This document shows, piece after piece, positions 1 to 9,159 of a stretch of 12,831 nucleotides of DNA. The position numbers and the translations under genes are program-made. How positions within the stretch are numbered: position 1 is the stretch's first letter; each line of letters opens with the position of its first letter. The DNA lies in the NCBI GenBank assembly GCA_028565635.1, contig JAOXYB010042237.1, positions 1-12,831 on the forward strand, given 5' to 3'. The notes beneath the pieces were generated by a model that worked only from the letters and a program-made list of their open reading frames with translations, did no database searches and was not told where the DNA came from. The DNA is from Phoronis ovalis (Eukaryota; Phoronida; Phoronidae).

Positions 1-2327
1 TTGATAGTATTTATCTACTGCATGACTTAAGAAACTTGGATATAACATGTTTAAAAATAACAAAAACAATAAGGGTCTATTGTGATCACTGATACCTCTG
101 AAAGGGACAACTGTCCATACATATAAGTAAACAGATAAATCAAACAAAAATAAACCATACAGACTGATGAACATATATGACTTTTCTTAAAATGTTTGTG
201 TAATTTACAATCTTTGCTCTCAAGTTACGGAAATACCACCCGAATACCTTAGACTAAACAGTTAACAACACATGTATAAGGACTTCCTGGTTGTTTGCCA
301 CCCGAGACGTTATGTGCAGGGTAATAGCAAATTAGCGTCCCGATTGGCTTAGAACACGATGTCCATGTACCCGGTCTAGGATCACAAAACATTTCATCGC
401 GGCAAACATATGAGAAAATAATATCAAGAGAGTCGAAAGTAATATTTCCTTAAATACATAAATTTACAATTTAGTGCTGAATAAATATAAATGTACTATT
501 TCCCCGTGACTTTGTTTCTCGTATATTACATACATATTAGCAGCGTCCTGATTGGCTTACATGCTGTCCACGATATACATATTCCGTGGACACTGTATTC
601 TTATTGGATGAATGCTTACTTGATACGTCAGCAACTAATGTTTCCAACTATAATATTTAAATGATTGGTTACCTGTCGTAGTAGGCCTATTCATGTGTTA
701 GCTAGTTCTGGCCTATTAATAATAATTTAATAAATGTAAGGCCCCCAGCCCATATTACAATACTTCACAAGCACATAATGTAAACAATAATACAAAAAAC
801 ATTCTCACATGATCACTCCTCACTTGTACACAGTAATATAACAAAAAAAATCAAAAAACAAACATTTACAACATAATCTACTACTCACCTAAAGATGAGG
901 TATAATAAGCTTCCCTTATTTTAAAGGCTTTCGTGATAAAATTAGCTACATCCCATACAAGTGTGTTATTCTTGCCTATTTCATAAGAGTATTAGAGTTT
1001 ATCCGATAATTGCTGTCGAAATGTATTGTTTGTGACAAGTCATATTACATGCATTTTTATTGGGATACTGTTTCTAAAGTAAATAACATTGTGCACAATA
1101 AAATTCTTCAATACATGAAAAGTGTAGTGTAATTTATAAATTTACAAGTTAAAAACATATAAATATTTTTTTTTAGTTTAGTTGCTCATTCAACTGAAAT
1201 ATACAGTTAGTCTGCATATGTGGGTTAATATAAAAGATTTCACTGTGAAACAGGTGCTTAATTTCTGTCAACGTTATAAAATTGTGTATTAACATCTTTA
1301 TTAATATATTATTTATCTGTGTTACAAATGTTAAATGTTAGTTACTTAATTATTCATTATTAATCCCAGGATAATTTGCTCATAAGGGGGCTTCTAATAA
1401 ACATTCCCATGCATTGTTCGTTGTGCGCAGAAATTACACTGCATATAATTCTTGAAAGTCTTATACAAACACCGGTTATGCTTTCTTTTAAAATACACGG
1501 TGATATGAACTATTTATAAATGGCCCATTTTCCAGGTCTTCTAAAATGTTAAACTGGTGGTTTGAATAGCAAATGCGATTTTCATTGACATTTCGTCAAA
1601 AATCGAAATACACGTGTGTTTTTCTATTCAATATCAGTATCTTCAATAGAATAGGCAAAAAAAACAAATCGGATTATTTGCGGAATATATACAAGTTTGT
1701 TTGAAAGGTTATGCATGCGAAAACGATATCACACACTTGTTTATAGGTGATTTATTCAACAAAGCGAAACAATAGCTAGGTATTTGAAATAACTGAAACG
1801 TGCTAGTGTGACCTGGAAAGGGCAACCTAGCTCAGGACTTAGAAGAATGGAAAGTAGTCCAACACAGCCACAATAAGACAGGGGTGTTAAATTGGATAAT
1901 AATATTTGAGATGTACAAACATTTGGACACAAATACGTAGACTCACTTGGCAATTACAGAGTTCCTAGTTGAATGTGGATCTAGTTACATTAAACTTGGT
2001 ATGAATATGCTTTGAGGCCATGAAAAAATAAAAATTAACATCCTCTTAGATAGTCTGACCAGATCAGTACTTTGATACAGTTCTGGCGGGTTTTTATTTT
2101 TACTTTTTACTCGCTGTGGTTATAGTTTATAATTTATATCATAATTATATGCTTTACATTGCACAGTTTTACATTCTTATTTAATAATCCGTTCAAACAT
2201 TTTTAAGCTAAAACGCAACGTTGTATTAAGATTTTTGTTACTATAAGCTCGGTACTGCATAGTTAATATACATGTAATATAAGCTATTAAATTTGTGAAT
2301 AGCTAAAAGTTCTTTTAATTGTTTTAG
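1..2327. other. Upstream non-coding flank, possible promoter and 5' UTR intron
   Basis: About 2.3 kb of AT-rich DNA with no credible coding frame. The short reverse frame at 1756-1953 has no start context, domain or splice support. Four ATTGG motifs (reverse-strand CCAAT boxes) cluster between about 343 and 667, and one TACGTCA (ATF/CRE-like half site) is at 624-630. Because a splice acceptor precedes the ATG at 2360, the real promoter and first exon probably lie in this stretch or further left. I cannot place a transcription start. Confidence 0.5.
333..577. repeat. Diverged direct repeat with inverted CCAAT boxes
   Basis: TAGCGTCCCGATTGGCTTAG at 333-352 recurs as CAGCGTCCTGATTGGCTTAC at 541-560. 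Similarity continues weakly for about 18 more bases (GATGTCCATGTAC against GCTGTCCACGATATAC). The copies are 208 bases apart. Each holds GATTGGCT, the reverse complement of a CCAAT-box core. It may be a duplicated regulatory element or a fragment of a dispersed repeat. Confidence 0.55.
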
Positions 2328-2359
2328 AAATCTTTACAATTAAGATAAAACATTTCAAA
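2328..2359 (+). other. 5' UTR segment after a probable splice acceptor
   Basis: A pyrimidine-rich stretch ends in TTTTAG at 2322-2327, a good 3' splice site 32 bases before the ATG. At least one non-coding first exon therefore probably lies upstream, inside or beyond the window. No in-frame stop separates 2328 from the ATG, so an N-terminal extension from an upstream exon cannot be excluded. HEPN family alignment favours the ATG at 2360. Confidence 0.5.
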
Positions 2360-3560
2360 ATGGCTTCATCACCCTCCTTCACCATCGAGCACCAGCAGTT
2401 TGGCCGTTTATGCCGATTATTGATTGAATGTGGCAGCGTTGCTATTGCAGACGTTCTAGGACGCGAACTGAACCGAAAGTATCCATCACAGAGCTTGGAG
2501 AATATACTCAACACACCTGCCGTAAAATCTGTACTGGGTAAAATTTCTACATTTAATAAGCAGCAACAAACGCTGCTTTATCCGTCTAACCGTGGAAAGA
2601 ATAATCTTGGACCGGCTAGTAACGTTGTGCAATGTAATGATTTGGACATATCTTTGTCCTGCATGTTATTACGCAGCATGTGCGGACTGAAACCGTCAAA
2701 TGATCGAGTGTGGATAAATCCTAGAGCATCAGATAACTTGCCTGAAGCAAATATTACAAGGTTACGTAATATGAGGAACTCTCTCAGTCACAGGAAATTC
2801 GCGACAGTATCAACAGCTGATTTCAATCAACAGTGGGACGAAACTGTTAAAGTCTTATTAGCTTTATCAGCATGTTATTCACAAGGCTACTATGACAAGT
2901 TGAAAACTGCTCCAATTGATGAAGAAAGTAAAAAGAAATATGAAAAACTGCTGAAAGAGTGGGAAAATAGTGAGATTTATATTTCAAGCCAGCTTCACGA
3001 TATTCGAGAATGTGCAAGGAAGACAGGGGAAAAGGTTGATGATATTCTAGAGGGTACAAAGAAGACAGAGGAAAAGGTTGACGATATTCTAGAAGTTACA
3101 AAGAAAACAGAGGAAAAGGTTGACTATATTCGAGAAGGTGCAAAGAAGACAGAGGAAATGGTTGACGATATTCTAGAAGGTACAAAGAAGACAGAGGAAA
3201 AGGTTGACGATATTCGAGAAGGTGCAAAGAAGACAGGGGACAAGGTTGACGATATTCTAGAAGGTACAAAGAAGACAGATGAAAAGGTTGACGACATTCG
3301 AGAATTTTTAATTGATTTACACAAACAGAAATCGGAATCAGCTCCAAAAACAACGAGAGACAGTGAGATTCCTTTTAACATTACGGATCAAAGCCATGAC
3401 AGTACTAACGACACTAATGCCGAATTAAAGACTGGTGGCCAGGACAGTACTAACAACAATAGTGCGGAATTAAAGACTGGTGGCCATGACAGTACTAACG
3501 GCAGTAATGCCGAGTTAGAGACTGGTGGAAGAAGAAAAAAACTTGAGCACCAGCAACAAG
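2360..3560 (+). CDS. Coding exon 1: DZIP3-like HEPN domain, coiled-coil repeats, low-complexity repeats
   Basis: This exon encodes residues 1-400 plus one base. Residues about 12-172 match the DZIP3-like HEPN pattern: an N-terminal RLCRLLIECG helix, a central DLDISLSCMLLRSMCGL segment, then LRNMRNSLSHR. Within the last, R139-N-S-L-S-H144 fits the Rx4-6H motif of catalytically competent HEPN domains. Residues 214-311 form seven 14-residue coiled-coil units, and 346-390 form three 15-residue polar repeats. The basic run RRKK follows. The donor AAG|GTAGGG at 3560/3561 ends the exon in phase 1. Without splicing, the frame reads on 15 codons to a TGA at 3605. By family knowledge, DZIP3-like HEPN domains are found in the ubiquitin ligase DZIP3 and in many invertebrate immune-type proteins. 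RNase activity is inferred only from the motif. Confidence 0.9.
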
Positions 3561-6500
3561 GTAGGGAAAACAATGCCCCAAAATTGTCTTGTGCTTTTAT
3601 CTTTTGATTGGCTCTTTGTTTTAAATATGAACAATTTATCAAAAAAAAATATGATTTGATTATTTCAATAAGCGTCATACATAACAAATTCTTTTCTTTT
3701 AGACAAAACAAATTGCAGTAGTGAAGAGGTTTCTTGTTCATCATGAAGAAGATTGGGTTTTTGAAACATTATTTTGAATAAAACTATAATTTATTAGCAT
3801 AGCACCTCACAGATTAAAAATAACGACCAGAAGTTAATTGGTTAATGATATAACATTACATTCATATAATAACATTTATGTATGTTCTAGAAATACAAGA
3901 TTAAAATATGCTTATTTTATCATTTCTGGAAATTATTTTCCATATAATTCACTTTGAACTTAACCATCTGATGCAAAACGGATGGACTAGTGGTGTCGAT
4001 ATACTTCCTGTAATATGAAGTCCTAAACTGTTTTTTGTGTTATAGATAAGGAAACTGTCATAGAATTAATTGATCTGCTGGGAGATGACTGGATGTTTGT
4101 TGGTGTGTATCTTGGCTTAAAGAAGTCATATCTAGATCAATTAGATACTGAGTATCAGGGACAGAGTCAACCGAGAAATAGCAAAATGTTGTTGCACTGG
4201 CTAGGAAGTCGAAATGATAAATCAGCTTTTAAAGACCTTAAAAACGCTTTTGAAAGGTGCAACAGAGGCGATTTGATAAACAATGTATTAGCATTATCAC
4301 AAAGTAAGTAATTAATTAAAATATACTTTTGTAAAAAACAAATAAACAGTACTATCAGCGTAAAGATGACATACGGATGCCTTCAACCTGAAATATAACA
4401 TTAATGTTACTGATTTCATTGCAATACAATCTAAATACAATATAAATGTCCAAATGTGTATCCTGCACTGTGACGCTAGCATTTTTTTCTCCAGATTTTA
4501 TTATGCAACCTCGGCAGAGTTTTCAAGAAACTTTAGCTGATATCTGTGATGTAGCAAAGGATGAGGGTAGAATGCAGAGAATGAAGCGGTATCTCATGTA
4601 CATTTTTATCCCTCTGTTATTTCTGAGTAACATATTGAGATACCTATTTGGTGTGGGAGAGGACGCCTTGCCATGTACAGCATCAGAAGGTAAGATACCG
4701 AAAGTGACTTAATCCTGCTCTAATTAACATGTTCATACATATGATTTAGAAGCATTTCTTTTTGGAAGATTATCAGCAGGAATAACATGCATCTATTCGT
4801 ATGCTAGCAGATCCCCAGTCATATTTATACAAAATCTATATGTGCCTGCTCTTGTTAGATTAAACTCAAAGTTAGTTGTTTAAACTGTTAAACTACTAGA
4901 TATATGTCTGCACCTGGATATCATTTTTTTTGTTTTTGTTTTTTTTCTTCAGTTTTACCAGATATGTCAATGGCAGATTTTGTTAGAAATTGTAACACCA
5001 AAACGTTTAGCAATGTTTTCAAGCGACTAGGTTTAGAAGAGGAAAAGTTACAAGAATTTAATAGAAAATATCCTAACCCTAGCAAATTTGGGAATTTTTG
5101 GATGTTGCATGAATGGTTGAATGGACGAACTGTCCGTAGTGAAGGTATTAAAGCACTGCTAGATGCATTCAAAATGTGTGAGTGCACTGAGACAGAGATG
5201 TGTGAGTGCTCTGAGATGGAGGAACAACTAAATAGTTATTTGCCTAAAGTGAGTCTGATTCATAAAGAGCGTAACCGTTGTGCAGTAAAAGTTGCTGATA
5301 TTCCGGTACCTTATAAAATAGTAGACTTATCTAATAAACAAGACTTCTCCGATAAACTTTTTGACGATGTACCTTTAGACACTGAGGGATTAGATCTTTC
5401 CAGGAATAACCTTACTAAAATCCTAGATCGAATAAAACAGTTCACCAAATTGAAATGTCTGGTTCTAAATTATAACAAACTCCGCTACATTCCAACTGTC
5501 ATTAAGACATTAAAGAATCTAGAAATCCTGTGTCTTGGTAACAATCCTGTTAAAAACCTACAAGACCATCTTAAAACAGAAACAATGCATTTAACGTGTT
5601 TAAAAATATTGGATATTGGAGGACTAGAACTAAAAAGGTTGCCCCCAGCCGTGACACAAATGAAGCAGTTAGAACAATTATATATTTATGGAAATGACGA
5701 CATCAAACTTGATGAGAACATTAAAGAACTAGCAAAGCTTAAATTATGCTGTCTGTCTAATAACAAAATAAAAGTATTTCCAAAAAATGTTTTGGAATTA
5801 AAAAGCCTTAGACATCTTGATATTGGACATAATAGGCTTGAGGAAATTACCAACAACATCAATAAGATACGAGACAAATTGGAAATTCTAGACATGCAGT
5901 GGAATGACATAACAAGCTTACCGTCAACTATGACCGAACTTAGTAAGGTGAAGAAACTAGATGTTAGTGCAAACCGGTTATCTCAACTTCCTGAAGATAT
6001 TCACAAGATGAAAAATCTTTCCCAACTCGATGTTAGTTCAAACCGGTTATCTAAAATTCCAGATGATATTGACAAGCTGAAAAAGCTTTCCGTATTAAAT
6101 GCAAGTGGCAATGTAATTGAAAATATTCCAGGTAACATAGGAGAACTTGAAAAACTAAAGATCTTGAAATTGCGTCAAAACAAAATCAAGCTTTTACCAC
6201 CGTCGATTACAAAGTTGAATAATTTAAGTGTGCTGGATATTATCGACAATTTGATCACAGATTTGCCGACAGATATCGACAAGTTAGAAAACCTTACCAT
6301 TCTAATGGCACACTTCAACAGGATAAACAGAATACCAGAATGCATTTCGAAGCTCCAAAGCATGCACGAACTGCTACTGTGTGGTAATGAAATTGAAGAA
6401 CTGCCCGAGTCGGTTACCGAATTAAAGAAGCTCAAATTACTTGATGTAAGAACGAATCGATTAGAACACCTACCAAACAACATAGGCAAATTGAAAACAC

Positions 6501-9127
6501 TAGAAATTCTAAAGGCAGATCAAAACAGATTAAAAGATTTTCCAGAGGTACCTGAGGGATTTCCCACCTTGGTAGAGCTAGGATTAGCACACAACGAAAT
6601 TGTTCGTTTACCATCGTCATTAGCAAAGTCTCAAAAACTAAGAAAATTGCACCTCAAACATAACAAATTGATTCATCCACCTCAAGCGTTATGTGACAAA
6701 CAAGACATGGATGAGATATTTGTCTACTTGAATGCATTATTGTTTGATCCAGGAGTTGATGTTGGTAGACAGACATGTTTCGTTGTAGGTAAATCCATGG
6801 CAGGTAAAACCTGTGTCACTAACGTTCTTGTATCCGGTGCTCCATTTACCTGCGGCGTCGATGATCGAACAAAGGTGCTCGATAAGGTTACCTGGAAATT
6901 AGAAAAAGAGGGACTGATTATTTATATGTTTGACTTTGGTGGACACGACTCCTATAAAGTGACACATAGATTATTTTTGACACCGGATGCACTTGTTTTG
7001 CTAGTTTTTGATGCTTACAAATATACATCAGAGAAGTTCAATGAACTGATTGGTGATTGGATTCGTGATATTCAAGTTTTGGTGCCAAAAGCTTCTGTCC
7101 ACTTAGTGGCCACACATAGTGACCAGTTAAGACAAGGGGATGAAAAACGGCTACGACAGGAAATCGAGTCAGAAATTGAAAAGATTTGTGATGTAAGGAA
7201 AGAATATTTAAATCGAGAAAAGGAAAAAATGAAGAAAAATGGTAAAAGCTGTGAGAAAATTGACGAGTTCATAAAAGGAATTCAGAGTGTCAAAACAGAT
7301 TTATTGTTTGTGAGTTGTTCTAAGGAAAATATCGCTGGATTTGCTGAACTGAAGACATTAATTACTGATTTTGCTGTGCGCTCTAAATTTACTATGGACC
7401 AGGGCCTAGTTGAAATCGTAGATGTACTGCTGGGTAAAGAATTGAGAGACAAGCACACGTTTCATATTCCGTGGCTGGAACTTGCGAAAATACAGAGAGA
7501 CTTGGATATAGATGAACCTAAGATAAAAGTCATCTTGAAATATTTAAGAAATGTGGGACAGATATTATACTATGAAAATAATGCTAACTTATCGGATAAG
7601 ATATTTCACAATACTAAGCCTCTGCTTGAAGCCCTGAGAATTTTATTTGATCACAACTTGAAGAAACATCTTGAATGTAATAACCAATATGAGGAATACT
7701 TTCCACACGACTCTTTTAAAGTTGTTGTCAAGGATTTCACAGAAAGAGGGTTGCTAAGTGAGACATTACTTGAATGTTTATTAAAGCCGTTAGGTTTGAG
7801 TGATGGTCTTAATACAGTACTGGAGTTACTACAGTTGTTTGATCTGTGCTATAAAATTAAGAAGGAACCTGCAGGCAATCAGAACTTCTATTTGTTCCCA
7901 TGGCATCTGAAGAACTTTGAAACTACCGAAAATGGAGTTATACCATGGCCGTTTAACTCTGGTGATTTTTTTCTGATTTTGGACTTCGACTTTGGCAGTT
8001 ATTTTCCACAATCTTTATTTTCCGTGGTTTTGGTCGTGATTCAAGAGGTTGTTAATGCCAACTATCCTGCTGCTAAACTCAATCAGTGGAGAAACACATT
8101 GGAGCTTAAATACGATGGCATACGTGTTAAGGTTTCTGCAGTTCGTAGCAGACATCAACTTCGAGTTGATATATATGGACCTGCAGATGAAGACAATTTG
8201 TCAGAAAATTTGTCCATAGGCTGGACAGCTCTTATTACAATATGTAAAAAGCTATGCAAGAAATTTGAAACAGAATGGCCAGGTGCAATATTTACAGCTT
8301 GGTGTCTTTGTCCCCATTGTGTTTTAAGTGGCTCTGATAATCTTTCACGATTTAGCAATTTTGATCAATCCTGTGAATCAGCAAAATTAAAATGTCACCC
8401 TGATGATGATACATGTGAGGTACCAGCTGCTCTGGTTATGAACTGTCAGAAAGGTAAGGAAAATGAACAATTATATTTTAACATATGTATCAGTGAAATA
8501 GAGTAGTTTAATTAACAATTTTTATAGCGTAAATTATACAGCACATTATAATTATGTTATATGCATGTATATGTACATTGTATATGATCTTTAATATTTT
8601 CAGCATCAAATGATCAAATAAAGGCAATTTTGACGTTTTTGAAAGAATACAAGAAATCAGAAACAAAAGGTAAGATAAGTATCTATAAATATTCTTCATT
8701 GTACACAAATCTTGCAGATATAAATTAAAACAGAATCATATATGTTTTAGCAAAGACACCTGCCAATCCATCGCCAATGCCTTAAAAGGCAGTCGCAAAT
8801 CGCTACTTGGATTGCTAACCACAAAGTTCTAATATATATGCATCTTTGAACTTTCGTGTACTATGATACTGTATCTTATTGAGTACTATTCCCCCTAAAG
8901 TTATGCCCAGTATTCGAGCAATTGTTGGTTAAACGTGGAGATAGAGCTTCTGTGCTACTGTTCCTGGTGACAACCATACTCCCTCTTATACTACAGTTGT
9001 TATACTTCAGCTGGAGCATACACACACTCGCACACATAACATATCCTAGCACACACACACACACACATCTTGACACACACATACCATGATACACACACAC
9101 ACAAAACACACATAAGCACACACGCCC

Positions 9128-9159
<32 letters not shown>

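Noticed and set aside
1756-1953. Reverse-strand 65-codon frame in the upstream flank
   Set aside because: Short, no recognisable domain, no supported splice sites; expected by chance.
3096-3381. Reverse-strand repetitive open frames (two 85-codon frames)
   Set aside because: They are antisense translations of the 42-bp coiled-coil repeats and have no independent support.
3388-3744. Reverse-strand 118-codon frame
   Set aside because: Its repeats are the antisense of the 45-bp linker repeats plus intron 1 sequence.
4904-4952. ATG at 4904 as the start of a separate 1200-residue LRR-ROCO protein
   Set aside because: The first 16 codons are the polypyrimidine tract and acceptor of intron 3. The peptide is Phe/Cys-rich, and exon 4 joins exon 3 in phase at 4953.
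9020-9159. Tandem repeat as a CRISPR-like array
   Set aside because: It is a simple CA repeat in a eukaryotic intron, with no repeat-spacer structure.
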